Of a DNA stretch of 64,000 bases, positions 29,039-39,037 are shown in pieces. The stretch is from Edaphosphingomonas laterariae (lineage in GTDB: Bacteria; Pseudomonadota; Alphaproteobacteria; Sphingomonadales; Sphingomonadaceae): assembly GCF_900188165.1 (NCBI RefSeq), contig NZ_FZOS01000004.1, forward strand, positions 62,001 through 126,000, written 5' to 3'. The notes below the pieces were generated by a model, which was given only the letters and a program-made list of their open reading frames with translations, ran no database searches and was not told the origin of the DNA. How positions within the stretch are numbered: position 1 is the first letter of the stretch; each line of letters starts with the position of its first letter. A program made the position numbers and the translations under genes.

Positions 29039-29539
29039 ATCGAGGGCGAGGGGCAGGACTTCACACTCCGCCGGCCCGTCGCGACAGACGGCCCCGCGAT
29101 CACCGCGCTGATTGCCGCCTGCCCCCCGCTTGATGCCAATTCCGCTTATTGCAACCTGTTGCAATGCAGCGACTTCGCTGAATCCTGCATCCTCGCGGAA
29201 CGGGATGGCGAACTGCTTGGCTGGGTATCCGGCTATCGGCCGCCATCTGATCCTGCCAATTTCTTCGTCTGGCAGGTTGCGGTCGCCCCGGCGGCGCGCG
29301 GGCGGAAGCTTGCGCAACGCATGATCGAGGCGCTGGTGCAGCGTCCGGCCGCCGCCGGCGTGACGCACCTCACCACCACGATCACCGACGATAATCGCGC
29401 ATCCTGGGCCCTGTTCAACGGGCTCGCGCGGCGGTGGCGCGCGCCGATGGAAAAGAGCACGCGCTTCGATCGCGATGCGCATTTCGGCGGCGCCCACGCC
29501 ACCGAGTGGCAGGCACGCATCGGCCCGCTGCCCTTCTGA
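29039..29539 (+). CDS. ectA: L-2,4-diaminobutyrate acetyltransferase, start unresolved
   Basis: First enzyme-specific step of ectoine synthesis: acetyl-CoA to the gamma-amino group of diaminobutyrate. The homologous frame carries FTLRPVATDGPA, PPLDANSAYCNLLQCSDFAE, then WVSGYRPPSDP and the GNAT acetyl-CoA loop VAPAARGRKLAQ. This frame is open from 28979 but has no ATG, GTG or TTG before the TTG at 29159, which would remove about 35 conserved residues. The left end given (an ATC) is nominal. Either a non-canonical start is used or there is a frameshift from the ATG at 28975, which reads in the neighbouring frame. See findings. Confidence 0.85.
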   Translation: MEGEGQDFTLRRPVATDGPAITALIAACPPLDANSAYCNLLQCSDFAESCILAERDGELLGWVSGYRPPSDPANFFVWQVAVAPAARGRKLAQRMIEALVQRPAAAGVTHLTTTITDDNRASWALFNGLARRWRAPMEKSTRFDRDAHFGGAHATEWQARIGPLPF

Positions 29540-29648
29540 CGCGGACCTTCCGGGCCGGCATCCGCGCCGGCCGATCCAATGCCTGTCCATGCGGGCCTGC
29601 CCACGCGGGACACCCGACCAGACCTGGCCTGACCGGAGACATAGCGAC

Positions 29649-30956
29649 ATGACCACCCCCCTTCCCCAGCCCACGGGCCAGATGCCCGACACGTCGATTT
29701 ACGAACGCCGTGAATCCGCCGTGCGCAGCTATGCGCGGTCGATGCCTCGCCAGTTCAACCGCGCCGAGGGCGTGTGGATGCACGACAATAAGGGCGGCCG
29801 TTATCTCGATTTCCTGTCGGGCTGCTCCACGCTGAACTATGGCCACAACCACCCGGTGCTGAAGCAGGCGCTGCTCGACTACATCGCCGCCGACGGCATC
29901 ACCCACGGGCTGGACCTGCACACCGACGCCAAGGCGGAATTCCTGCGCACGCTGGAGGATGTGATCCTGAAGCCGCGCGGGCTGGACTATCGCGCCATGT
30001 TCACCGGGCCGACCGGCACCAACGCAGTGGAAGCGGCGATCAAGCTGGCCCGCAAGGTGACTGGCCGCGAACTGGTGATCGCCTTCACCAACGGCTTTCA
30101 CGGCATGACGCTGGGCGCGCTCGCCTGCACCGGCAACGCCGCCAAGCGCGGCGGCGCGGGCGTGCCGCTGAGCCATGTCGCCCACGAACCCTATGACGGC
30201 TATTACGGCCCCGACGTCGACACGGCCGATCTGCTGGAACGCCGGCTTTCCGATCCGTCGAGCGGGCTCGACGCGCCGGCCGCCATCCTGGTCGAAACCG
30301 TGCAGGGCGAAGGCGGGCTGAACGCCGCATCGCCCGAATGGCTGCGCAAGATCGCCACGATCGCCAAGCGCCACGGCGCGCTGCTGATCGTCGACGATAT
30401 CCAGGCGGGCTGCGGGCGCACCGGCCATTTCTTCAGCTTCGAAGGCATGGGCGTCACGCCCGATATCGTCACGCTCGCCAAATCACTGTCGGGCATGGGC
30501 CTGCCCTTCGCACTGACGCTGTTCCGCCCGGAAATCGACCAATGGGCGCCCGGCGAGCATAATGGCACCTTCCGTGGCAACAACCATGCCTTCGTGACGG
30601 CCACGGCGGCGCTCCGCCATTTCTGGAGCGATGGCCAGTTCCTGGCGGACATCCGTCGCCGTGGCACCATGCTGGAACGGCGGCTCGACGCGATTGCCGG
30701 CCAGTACGGCCTCACCACGCGCGGCCGGGGCATGATGCGCGGCATCGACATGGGTTCGGGCGAAATCGCCGCATCCGTTACCGCCGCCTGCTTCGAGCGC
30801 GGCCTCATCATCGAAACCAGCGGCGCGCATGACGAGATCGTCAAGGTGCTCGCCCCCCTCGTGATCGACGACGCCGTCTTTTCGGCCGGGCTCGACATCC
30901 TGGAGGAGTGCATCCGCGCCGCCCTGACGGTCACCTATGGCGTGGCCGCAGAATAA
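29649..30956 (+). CDS. ectB: diaminobutyrate-2-oxoglutarate transaminase
   Basis: 435 residues. PLP enzyme that makes L-2,4-diaminobutyrate from aspartate semialdehyde with glutamate as donor. Motifs: [19 protein letters not shown], the PLP phosphate region, [14 protein letters not shown] with the pyridine-binding Asp, and LAKSLSGMG with the Schiff-base Lys. Length and sequence are standard for EctB. The segment [15 protein letters not shown] is diagnostic. It starts 109 bases after ectA. Confidence 0.97.
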   Translation: MTTPLPQPTGQMPDTSIYERRESAVRSYARSMPRQFNRAEGVWMHDNKGGRYLDFLSGCSTLNYGHNHPVLKQALLDYIAADGITHGLDLHTDAKAEFLRTLEDVILKPRGLDYRAMFTGPTGTNAVEAAIKLARKVTGRELVIAFTNGFHGMTLGALACTGNAAKRGGAGVPLSHVAHEPYDGYYGPDVDTADLLERRLSDPSSGLDAPAAILVETVQGEGGLNAASPEWLRKIATIAKRHGALLIVDDIQAGCGRTGHFFSFEGMGVTPDIVTLAKSLSGMGLPFALTLFRPEIDQWAPGEHNGTFRGNNHAFVTATAALRHFWSDGQFLADIRRRGTMLERRLDAIAGQYGLTTRGRGMMRGIDMGSGEIAASVTAACFERGLIIETSGAHDEIVKVLAPLVIDDAVFSAGLDILEECIRAALTVTYGVAAE

Positions 30957-30970
30957 GGAGATTTGACACC

Positions 30971-31384
30971 ATGATCGTTCGCAAACTCCAGGACATCCGC
31001 AAATCCGATCGCAACGTGAAGTCGAACGGATGGGAAAGCGCCCGCCTGCTGCTGAAGGACGACGCGATGGGCTTTTCCTTCCACGTCACGACCATGTTCG
31101 CGGGCGAGGAACTGCACATGCATTACCAGAACCATCTGGAGGCCGTGCTGGTGCTGAAGGGCACGGGCACGATCGAGGATCTGGGCACCGGGCTGACCCA
31201 CCAGCTCGCGCCCGGCGTGATGTATGCGCTCAACGCCAACGACAAGCATATCGTGCGCCCCGAAACGGACATTCTGACGGCCTGCGTGTTCAACCCGCCC
31301 GTCACCGGCCGCGAGGTGCATGACGAGAACGGCGCCTATCCGGCGGAGGCCGACATGGTTCGCACCGCCGAACTCGCCAATTGA
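30971..31384 (+). CDS. ectC: L-ectoine synthase
   Basis: 137 residues from the ATG with AAGGAG nine bases upstream. Opening [14 protein letters not shown] and the cupin motifs ([23 protein letters not shown]) are those of EctC, which cyclises N-acetyl-diaminobutyrate to ectoine using iron. It starts 14 bases after ectB and belongs to the same operon. Confidence 0.97.
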   Translation: MIVRKLQDIRKSDRNVKSNGWESARLLLKDDAMGFSFHVTTMFAGEELHMHYQNHLEAVLVLKGTGTIEDLGTGLTHQLAPGVMYALNANDKHIVRPETDILTACVFNPPVTGREVHDENGAYPAEADMVRTAELAN

Positions 31385-31409
31385 GACCGACTGAAAAGGG
31401 GAGCTACCC

Positions 31410-32330
31410 TTGCAAGACATCTACCCGTCCCGAAAGGCCGGCGAGGCGGAATTCCTGCCGCGCCACGATCCGGTCGTCCATGGCACCTGGAGCGCGGACG
31501 CGCCGCTGACCCGCGATCAGGCTGATCAGTTCGACCGCGACGGCTATCTCGTTCTCGAGGACATTTTTTCGGACGCGGAAATCACTTTCCTGCAGACCGA
31601 GGCGGGCAAGCTGCTTGCCGATCCCAATGCGCTCGATGCCGAGACGATCATCACCGAGCCGGGCGGCAGCGAAATCCGTTCGATCTTCGAGATCCACGCG
31701 CAGAGTGACGCGCTGGCGCGGCTGGCGGCCGACCGGCGGCTGGCCGACGTCGCCCGCTTCCTGCTGGGCGACGAGGTTTATATCCACCAGTCGCGGCTGA
31801 ACTATAAACCCGGCTTCCAGGGCAGGGAATTCTATTGGCACAGCGATTTCGAAACCTGGCATGTCGAGGACGGGATGCCGCGCATGCGCGCGCTTTCCAT
31901 GTCGATCCTGCTGGCGGAGAACACGCCGAATAACGGGCCGCTGATGCTGATCCCCGGATCGCACCAGAGCTTCCTGACCTGCGTGGGCGAAACGCCCGAA
32001 GACCATTATCGCATGTCGCTGAAGAAGCAGGAATATGGCGTTCCGGACGAGAACAGCCTGGCCGAGCTGGCCTATCGGCATGGCATCGTCGCGCCGACCG
32101 GCAAGCCCGGATCGGTGGTGATCTTCGACTGCAACATCATGCACGGATCGAACGGCAACATCACGCCCTTCCCGCGCGCCAACGCCTTTCTGGTCTATAA
32201 CGCGGTGAGCAATCGTCTGGCCGCTCCCTTTGGCGTCGACAAGCCACGCCCGTCCTTCATCGCGGCGCGCGGCGAACCGGCGGCGATCGCCCCGATTGCC
32301 GGCCCGCTGATCACGGGGGTCGCGGCATGA
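31410..32330 (+). CDS. ectD: ectoine hydroxylase
   Basis: 306 residues from a TTG with AAGGGGAG in place upstream. It is an Fe(II)/2-oxoglutarate dioxygenase converting ectoine to 5-hydroxyectoine. From this start the iron ligands fall at His144, Asp146 (WHSDFETWH) and His245 (IMHGSNGN). As I recall these are the numbers reported for the Sphingopyxis alaskensis enzyme, which supports the TTG choice. The signature FxWHSDFETWHxEDGMP is complete, so it should be active. Confidence 0.97.
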   Translation: MQDIYPSRKAGEAEFLPRHDPVVHGTWSADAPLTRDQADQFDRDGYLVLEDIFSDAEITFLQTEAGKLLADPNALDAETIITEPGGSEIRSIFEIHAQSDALARLAADRRLADVARFLLGDEVYIHQSRLNYKPGFQGREFYWHSDFETWHVEDGMPRMRALSMSILLAENTPNNGPLMLIPGSHQSFLTCVGETPEDHYRMSLKKQEYGVPDENSLAELAYRHGIVAPTGKPGSVVIFDCNIMHGSNGNITPFPRANAFLVYNAVSNRLAAPFGVDKPRPSFIAARGEPAAIAPIAGPLITGVAA

Positions 32331-33766
32331 CCGGAACGCATAGCGTGGAAAAGATCGGCGGCACCTCCATGGCCGCCACCGCGACATTGTTCGACAATGT
32401 GCTGATCGCCGGGCGCGAAGGCGCCGATCTCTACAACCGCATCTTCGTGGTGTCGGCCTATGCCGGCATCACCGATCTGCTGCTGGAACATAAGAAGAGC
32501 GGCGAGCCGGGCGTCTATGCCCGTTTCGTGGCCGACGATGACGGCGATGGCTGGCGCCATGCGATGGCCGCCGTGCGCACCGCCATGCACGATCGCAATG
32601 CGGAGATGTTCGCGCGGCCCGAAAGTCTGGCGGAAGCGAATGCCTTCGTCGACCGGCGGCTCGACACGATCGCCGCCTGCCTCGACGATCTGGCGCGCCT
32701 GCGCAGCCATGGCCGTTTCTGCGTCAAGGAACAGCTTGTCACCGTGCGCGAACTGCTGGCCGGCGCGGGCGAGGCGCACAGCGCCCACAGCACCGCGCTG
32801 CTGCTGCGCGATCGCGGCGTCAACGCGCGCTTCGTGGACCTGAGCCTGTGGAATCAGGAGGACATGCGCGATCTGGACGAGCGGATCGAGCAGGCCTTCG
32901 CAACCATCGACCTTGCCACCACGCTTCCGATCGTGACCGGCTATGCCGGGTGCAGCGAGGGCATGGTGCGCCGTTACGCGCGCGGTTATTCGGAGATGAC
33001 CTTTTCGCGCATCGCCGTGCTGACGCAGGCGCGCGAGGCGATCATCCACAAGGAATTCCACCTTTCCAGCGCGGACCCCAAGCTGGTCGGCACCGGCAAG
33101 GCGCGCAAGATCGGACGCACCAATTATGACGTCGCCGATCAGCTCGCCAATCTTGGCATGGAGGCGATCCACCCCGGCGCCGGGCGCGGCCTGCGCCAGA
33201 CCGATATTCCGCTGCGCGTGCGCAACACCTTCGACCGCGAGGATGAAGGCACGCTGATCTGCGGCGATTATGTATCGGATACCCCGCGCGTGGAGATCGT
33301 AACCGGCATCCGCCACGCGCAGGCACTGCAGTTCTTCGAACAGGATATGGTGGGCGTGAAGGGTTATGACGCCGCGATCCTGGAAGCGCTGACCCGGCAT
33401 GGCGCGTGGATCGTCAGCAAATCATCCAACGCCAATACGATCACCCATTATCTGTCGACCGACGTGGCGACGATGAAGCGCGTGATCGCCGATCTGCAGG
33501 CGCGTTATCCCGATGCGGCGATTTCGGCCCATCCCGTCGCCATGGTGTCCGCCATCGGCAGCGATATCGCCCGCCCGGGGCTGATGCCCGATGCGCTGCG
33601 AGCGCTGGACGACGCAGGGATCACGGTGAACGCGATGCAGCACCAGATCCGCAACGTCGACATCCAGTTCGTCGTCGATGTCGAACGGTTCGATGCCGCC
33701 ATCAAGGCGCTGCACGGCGCGCTGGTGGAAGACGCACCCATGGCGCAGGGCCGGCGCGCGGCCTGA
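32327..33766 (+). CDS. ask: ectoine-cluster aspartate kinase
   Basis: 479 residues, overlapping ectD by four bases (ATGA). It phosphorylates aspartate to feed aspartate semialdehyde into ectoine synthesis. It has the kinase opening VEKIGGTSM and paired C-terminal ACT-type regulatory parts. The cluster-encoded Ask_Ect isoform is known to escape the normal feedback inhibition. Its presence tells us the operon supplies its own precursor rather than relying on the housekeeping kinase, which is not in the window. Confidence 0.95.
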   Translation: MTGTHSVEKIGGTSMAATATLFDNVLIAGREGADLYNRIFVVSAYAGITDLLLEHKKSGEPGVYARFVADDDGDGWRHAMAAVRTAMHDRNAEMFARPESLAEANAFVDRRLDTIAACLDDLARLRSHGRFCVKEQLVTVRELLAGAGEAHSAHSTALLLRDRGVNARFVDLSLWNQEDMRDLDERIEQAFATIDLATTLPIVTGYAGCSEGMVRRYARGYSEMTFSRIAVLTQAREAIIHKEFHLSSADPKLVGTGKARKIGRTNYDVADQLANLGMEAIHPGAGRGLRQTDIPLRVRNTFDREDEGTLICGDYVSDTPRVEIVTGIRHAQALQFFEQDMVGVKGYDAAILEALTRHGAWIVSKSSNANTITHYLSTDVATMKRVIADLQARYPDAAISAHPVAMVSAIGSDIARPGLMPDALRALDDAGITVNAMQHQIRNVDIQFVVDVERFDAAIKALHGALVEDAPMAQGRRAA

Positions 33767-33795
33767 ACGCCACCGCCGCCCCTATCCCGTCCCTT

Positions 33796-35046
33796 ATGCT
33801 GTCGGCCGTCCAACCCGTCCAAAGCCTGCTGCTCGCCATCTTCATGCTGATGGCGGGCAGCGGCTTTCTAGCAACGCTGATCAGCCTGCGGCTGGAGCGC
33901 GCGGGCAACAGCACGATGATGATCGGCGCGGTTGCCACCTGCTATTTCGCGGGGCTGGTGATCGGCGCGCTGCGGGCGGGCGGCATCGTCCGCCGGGTCG
34001 GGCATATCCGCGCCTTCGCCGCCTTCGTCGCGCTGCTTTCGGCGAGCACCCTGTCTTATGTGCTGCTCGATCGTCCATTGCTGTGGGCGATGCTGCGGCT
34101 GATCGACGGCGTCTGCGTGGCGGGCGTGTTCGTGTGCCTCGAAAGCTGGCTCAACGACCGCGCCGACGCGCACAGCCGGGGCAGCGTGCTCGCCGCATAT
34201 ATGGTCGCGCTCTATTCCGGCCAGGCGATCGGGCAATTGCTGCTGGGCGCCAGCGGCAGCCTGCCGGCCATCCCCTTCCAGATCGCGTCCATCCTGATTT
34301 CGCTGGCGATCATCCCCTTGTGCCTGACCCGCAGCGCCGCCCCCGCCCCCGGCGAAGCCAGCGCCTTTTCGATCCGCGCGCTGCTCGCCGCTTCGCCGCT
34401 CGGCGTCGCCGGCGCGGTGGCCACGGGGTTGATGCTGGGGGCCTTTTACGGGCTGGCCGCCGTCCATGTCCGCCGGCTCGGCCTCGATCTGCCGCGCACC
34501 GCGCATTTCATGACGATCGTCATCCTGGGCGGCGTCGCATTGCAATGGCCGCTGGGCCGCCTTTCCGATCTCTATGATCGCCGCCGCGTGATCGTGCTGA
34601 GCTTCGCTGCGACGCTGGTTGTGAGCCTGCTGCTGGCGTTGCTGACGGAAGGCGGCCTGACGCTGCTGGCGCTCGGCGCGCTGTTCGGCGGGTTGAGCTT
34701 CGCGCTCTATCCGCTCTGCGTCGCCCATTGCAACGATCGGCTGCTCGCCGCCGAACGCGTCGCCGCAAGCGGGCGATTGGTGCTGCTTTATTCGGTGGGT
34801 GCGGCGATCGGCCCGGTCGGCGCGGCCTTCGCCATGACGGTGGCGGGCACCGGCGGGCTTTTCCTGTTCATCGCATTATGCGCCGGCGCGGCGCTGGGCT
34901 TCGGCCTGTGGCGGCAGACCGCCACGGACGCGGTGCCGCCCGCCGACCAGCAGGACTTCCAGATCGTGCCGCGCACCACGCCGATGGCATCGCTGCTCGA
35001 TCCCAACACGCCCGACGGCGATCCGCCCGCAGGACAAGCCACATGA
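33796..35046 (+). CDS. MFS transporter (YcaD-like)
   Basis: 416 residues starting at the ATG 29 bases after ask; upstream in-frame sequence is a shadow of ask. About 12 membrane helices; LISLRLERAG and CYFAGLVIGAL with GGIVRRVGHIRAFA resemble the YcaD subgroup, whose substrate is unknown. A polar tail of about 45 residues ends the protein. Being inside the ectoine operon, it may export or import ectoines or a precursor; that is inference. Confidence 0.88.
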   Translation: MLSAVQPVQSLLLAIFMLMAGSGFLATLISLRLERAGNSTMMIGAVATCYFAGLVIGALRAGGIVRRVGHIRAFAAFVALLSASTLSYVLLDRPLLWAMLRLIDGVCVAGVFVCLESWLNDRADAHSRGSVLAAYMVALYSGQAIGQLLLGASGSLPAIPFQIASILISLAIIPLCLTRSAAPAPGEASAFSIRALLAASPLGVAGAVATGLMLGAFYGLAAVHVRRLGLDLPRTAHFMTIVILGGVALQWPLGRLSDLYDRRRVIVLSFAATLVVSLLLALLTEGGLTLLALGALFGGLSFALYPLCVAHCNDRLLAAERVAASGRLVLLYSVGAAIGPVGAAFAMTVAGTGGLFLFIALCAGAALGFGLWRQTATDAVPPADQQDFQIVPRTTPMASLLDPNTPDGDPPAGQAT

Positions 35047-36377
35047 CCGCTCTCGCCCGCTCCCCCGCCGCCACGCCACGGCCCGCGACCGACCATGCCA
35101 CGCTGCGCCGGGCGATCACGGCATCCGCGCTGGGCAACGCCACCGAATGGTTCGATTACGGGATCTACGCTTATGGCGTGACCTATATCTCGGCGGCTCT
35201 GTTTCCCGGCGACGTCGACGATGCGGTGCTGTTCGCGCTGGCGACCTTTGCCATTTCATTTCTCGTCCGGCCGCTCGGCGGCCTGTTCTGGGGGCCGATG
35301 GGCGATCGGCTGGGCCGCAAATCGGTGCTCGCGCTCACCATCCTGCTGATGTCCGGCGCCACCTTATGCGTCGGGCTGATCCCCGATTATGCCAGCATCG
35401 GCATGTGGGCGCCGATCCTGCTGATCCTGCTGCGCATGGTGCAGGGCTTTTCGACCGGCGGAGAATATGGCGGCGCGGCCACCTTCATGGCCGAATATGC
35501 CCCCGACGACCGGCGCGGCTTTTACGGCAGCTTCCTCGAATTCGGCACGCTGGCGGGTTTCTCGCTCGGTGCGCTGCTGATGCTGGGTTTCTCGCTGCTG
35601 CTGGGTGACGCCGCGATGCACCAATGGGGCTGGCGCATTCCCTTTCTGGTCGCCGCGCCGATGGGGCTGATCGGCATGTATCTGCGCGCGCGGATGGAGG
35701 ACACGCCCGTCTTTCTGGACCAGCACAAGACAGGCACGGCGAGCCCGTCGCTCGCTTTGCTGGTGCAACGCCACTGGCGCCCGCTGCTCGTCGTCGGCGG
35801 GCTGGTCGTGGCGCTCAACGTCGTCAACTATACGCTGCTCAGCTACATGCCGACCTATTTGCAACGGCGCATCGGCCTTTCGGCGGACGAGGCGCTGATC
35901 GTGCCGATCATCGGCATGCTGTTCATGATGGCGCTGCTGCCCTTTGCCGGCGCCCTTTCCGATCGGATCGGCCGCCGGCCGATGTGGCGATGGTCGCTGA
36001 TCGGGCTGATCGTCGCGGTCGTCCCGCTCTACATGCTGATGGCGACGGGGCTGCCCGGCGCGATCGCCGCCTTCATCCTGCTCGGCCTGCTTTATGTGCC
36101 GCAGCTAGCGACGATCTCCGCCACCTTCCCGGCCCTGTTCCCGACGTCGGTGCGCTTCGCGGGTTTCGCCATCGCCTACAATGTCTCGACCTCGATCTTC
36201 GGGGGCACGGCACCCGCGATCGGCAGCGGGCTGATCACCATCACCGGCAATGAACTGATGCCGGCCTTCTACATGATGCTGGCCTGCATGATCGGGCTGG
36301 CGGCGCTGCGCTTCATGCCGGAAACCGCCGGCCGTTCGCTGCGTGACGATCCCTTCGCGACGGAGACGCGGCCATGA
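35043..36377 (+). CDS. ProP-like MFS metabolite:H+ symporter
   Basis: 444 residues, ATGA overlap with the previous gene. The motif ALGNATEWFDYGIYAYG is the hallmark of the metabolite:H+ symporter family that includes the osmolyte transporter ProP; the RMVQGFSTGGEYGGA and DRLGRK loops also match. It lacks the long C-terminal coiled coil of E. coli ProP, so osmosensing may be weaker. It most likely recovers ectoine or other compatible solutes from outside. Confidence 0.92.
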   Translation: MTALARSPAATPRPATDHATLRRAITASALGNATEWFDYGIYAYGVTYISAALFPGDVDDAVLFALATFAISFLVRPLGGLFWGPMGDRLGRKSVLALTILLMSGATLCVGLIPDYASIGMWAPILLILLRMVQGFSTGGEYGGAATFMAEYAPDDRRGFYGSFLEFGTLAGFSLGALLMLGFSLLLGDAAMHQWGWRIPFLVAAPMGLIGMYLRARMEDTPVFLDQHKTGTASPSLALLVQRHWRPLLVVGGLVVALNVVNYTLLSYMPTYLQRRIGLSADEALIVPIIGMLFMMALLPFAGALSDRIGRRPMWRWSLIGLIVAVVPLYMLMATGLPGAIAAFILLGLLYVPQLATISATFPALFPTSVRFAGFAIAYNVSTSIFGGTAPAIGSGLITITGNELMPAFYMMLACMIGLAALRFMPETAGRSLRDDPFATETRP

Positions 36378-37648
36378 TTCCCGGTTTCGATACGGCATCC
36401 CACGGCATCGACGCGCTGGTCGGCGCCGATAGCCTGCAACCCTGGATGCAGGCGGGGATCGCCATCCTGCTGCTCGCCACGATCAGCTGGATCGCCAACT
36501 GGATCGCCAAGCGGATCGTGCTCGGCCTGATCCTGCGCGTGCTGGGCCACCTGCCCTTCGACATCCGGGCAAGCCATATCGGCGCGATCGTCGCGCGCCT
36601 GTCGAACATCGTGCCGGCGCTGGTGATCCAGATCGGCATCGGCGCGGTGCCCCATCTGCCGGCCTGGGCGGCCGGCTTCGTGCAAAGCCTGTGCGCCGCG
36701 TTCATCATCCTGACGATCGCGATCGCACTGAGTGGCGGGCTCAACCTGCTCAACGAACTTTACCAACGGCGCCCCGATGCGGTGAGCCGTCCGATCAAGG
36801 GCTATGTGCAGGTCGGCAAGCTCTTGGTCTATGCCGCGGCCGCGATCCTGATCATCGCCGCGCTGATGGATCAATCGCCGCTGCTGCTGCTTTCCGGGCT
36901 GGGCGCGATGGCGGCGGTGCTGATGCTGGTGTTCAAGGATACCATCCTGTCGCTCGTCGCATCGGTGCAGATCGGTTCGAACGACATGGTGCGCGTTGGC
37001 GACTGGATCGAGATGCCGCAGCTCAACGCCGATGGCGACGTGATCGACATCGCGCTCCACACGGTGAAGATCCAGAATTTCGACAAGACAATCACCACCA
37101 TCCCCACCCACCGGCTGATCACCGAAAGTTTCCGCAACTGGCGCGGCATGGCGGAATCGGGCGGGCGACGGATCAAGCGATCACTGATGATCGACCAGAA
37201 CAGCGTGCAGTTCCTTTCGGACGACGCCACGGCCAGCCTGTCGCGCTTCGGCCTGCTGCGCGATTATCTGGAAACGAAGCAGAACGACATTCGCAGCTGG
37301 AACGGGCGCAAAGCCGGGTGCCACATCGTCGATCGTCGGCGATTGACCAATATCGGCACCTTCCGCGCCTATGTGCTCGCTTATCTGCAGGCCCGACCGG
37401 ACATTGCCGACGACAAGACATTGCTGGTCCGCCAGCTCGCCCCCGGCGAATATGGCCTGCCGCTGGAAATCTATGCCTTTGCGACGACGACCGCCTGGTC
37501 CGATTATGAGGGCATTCAGGCGGACATCTTCGATCATCTGATCGCCATCCTGCCCGAATTCGGCCTGCGCCTGTTTCAACGACCCACCGGCCTCGACATG
37601 TGGGCGCTGACGGAAGCGCCATCCGCGCTGGCCAGCGTGGGACGGTAG
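36374..37648 (+). CDS. mechanosensitive channel of the MscS family (YbdG-type)
   Basis: 424 residues, ATGA overlap with the symporter gene. Several N-terminal helices precede the pore-lining TM and beta-domain segment SGLGAMAAVLMLVFKDTILSLVASVQI, followed by DMVRVGDWIEMP, typical of YbdG-type MscS. It opens under membrane tension and releases solutes after hypo-osmotic shock. Co-translation with ectoine synthesis and uptake joins accumulation and emergency release in one operon. It ends 15 bases before the convergent porin gene. Confidence 0.93.
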   Translation: MIPGFDTASHGIDALVGADSLQPWMQAGIAILLLATISWIANWIAKRIVLGLILRVLGHLPFDIRASHIGAIVARLSNIVPALVIQIGIGAVPHLPAWAAGFVQSLCAAFIILTIAIALSGGLNLLNELYQRRPDAVSRPIKGYVQVGKLLVYAAAAILIIAALMDQSPLLLLSGLGAMAAVLMLVFKDTILSLVASVQIGSNDMVRVGDWIEMPQLNADGDVIDIALHTVKIQNFDKTITTIPTHRLITESFRNWRGMAESGGRRIKRSLMIDQNSVQFLSDDATASLSRFGLLRDYLETKQNDIRSWNGRKAGCHIVDRRRLTNIGTFRAYVLAYLQARPDIADDKTLLVRQLAPGEYGLPLEIYAFATTTAWSDYEGIQADIFDHLIAILPEFGLRLFQRPTGLDMWALTEAPSALASVGR

Positions 37649-37663
37649 CCGGAGGGCGCGGGC

Positions 37664-39037
37664 TCAGAAGCGATACATGACCTCCAGCCCGGCCATGCGG
37701 ATCGTTTTGGCCGGGCCGGTTTCGGCTATGAACGCGCCCGGCCGGAAGATCGACAGCGATCCCGCGAAGGACAATGTTTCGTTGGCCTGCCATTCGATCA
37801 GCGCCTCTGCCTGCGTGCCGATGAAGCGCGCGCGGGAGCCGTTGGGCGCGCGGATCAACTGGCCGGGAATATCATAGATCCCATCGCCCCGGCGCGCGCG
37901 CCAATAGGCTACCGCCGACAGCTCGACCGCCACGCCATGGCCGAGATCGGCATCGAGGCTGGGGTGCAGGTTGATGATGTTATAGGGGCCGATGGGCGAG
38001 AGTTCGCCGAAATATTTGCCCTTGGGGAACATCGGATTGAACGTGCCGAGCACATCATCGGCGGGGTCGCCGTCCCCGCTCGCGATATTGGCGCGCAGCC
38101 GGAAACGCGGCTGCAACGGGGCCCTGACGAAGCGGTAGGCGGTTTCGGTCGCCACCGTCCAGGCGCGGATATCCGCGTTGCCGAAATGCCCGCGCTGGAG
38201 CACCGCTTCCCAGTTCCACGCCCAATCGCCCCGCTTGCCGAACAGGCGGAGGCCGATGCTGCGGCGATGTTCCGGCGCCACCCCCTGCACGAAGCGCGCG
38301 GCGCGGTTGCGATAATCCAGCATGTAAATGTCGAGCCCGGTGACACCGGCGATGCTGGTGGTCGCATAAACGCCGGTCAGCCGCTTCACGTCCGACGTCT
38401 CGTCGTCGAAATCCCCCCGGCCGATCGCCACCGGCCGCAGGCGGATCAGATCGATCCGGGTGTCGCCGGACTGGAGAATGCCGCGCACCCCATCGAAGGG
38501 TTGGGGAATATTGGGGCCGTAACGCAGGCCGACCAGCCGTTCGGAACCGAGCGCGACCAGTTCGCGCCCGCCACGCAGTGTCAGCCCGCCACGATCGCCG
38601 ATCGGCAGGCGCAGGTCGCCAAAGCCCTGCAACAGATCCAGCCCGGTTTCGTCGGCTGGCCCCGCGCCGCCCGCCACGCCGCGCGCAAAACCGGCGATAA
38701 GCTGGACGAAGCCCCGCGCCGGGCCGGCATGCACGTCGACATGCGGCATCAGGCGCAGCCAGAGATAGCCGTCGTCGGGCGCGTCGGCCCCGCCCCAGAG
38801 GTTGTTGTCGAACCCTTCGTAGCGCGCACGCGCCTCCAGCCCGGCGCTGACATAGGCATCGCCCGCACCATCGAGCGGCTGATATTTGGCCGCCTGCCAC
38901 CAATGATCCCGCTGCTGCCGATCGCGCAGGACCGTCCAGTCCTCGTCATAGCGCCAGTTGAGCTGATCGACCTGGGCGGCCGCCGCGCGGGGCAACAGCA
39001 ACGCGACGATGAAGGCGAGGATCGCCCGCCCGATCAT
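37664..39037 (-). CDS. alginate-export-family outer-membrane porin
   Basis: 457 residues with a signal peptide ending AAAAQ. The segment ending LNWRYDEDW and the barrel with GGRELVALGSERLVGLRYGPN match the alginate_exp family, which includes AlgE but mostly comprises substrate porins. It ends with the aromatic MYRF signal for barrel insertion. It is the last gene of the seven- or eight-gene minus-strand operon, overlapping the MFS gene by four bases, and probably lets the operon's substrate or product cross the outer membrane. Confidence 0.88.
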   Translation of the reverse strand: MIGRAILAFIVALLLPRAAAAQVDQLNWRYDEDWTVLRDRQQRDHWWQAAKYQPLDGAGDAYVSAGLEARARYEGFDNNLWGGADAPDDGYLWLRLMPHVDVHAGPARGFVQLIAGFARGVAGGAGPADETGLDLLQGFGDLRLPIGDRGGLTLRGGRELVALGSERLVGLRYGPNIPQPFDGVRGILQSGDTRIDLIRLRPVAIGRGDFDDETSDVKRLTGVYATTSIAGVTGLDIYMLDYRNRAARFVQGVAPEHRRSIGLRLFGKRGDWAWNWEAVLQRGHFGNADIRAWTVATETAYRFVRAPLQPRFRLRANIASGDGDPADDVLGTFNPMFPKGKYFGELSPIGPYNIINLHPSLDADLGHGVAVELSAVAYWRARRGDGIYDIPGQLIRAPNGSRARFIGTQAEALIEWQANETLSFAGSLSIFRPGAFIAETGPAKTIRMAGLEVMYRF

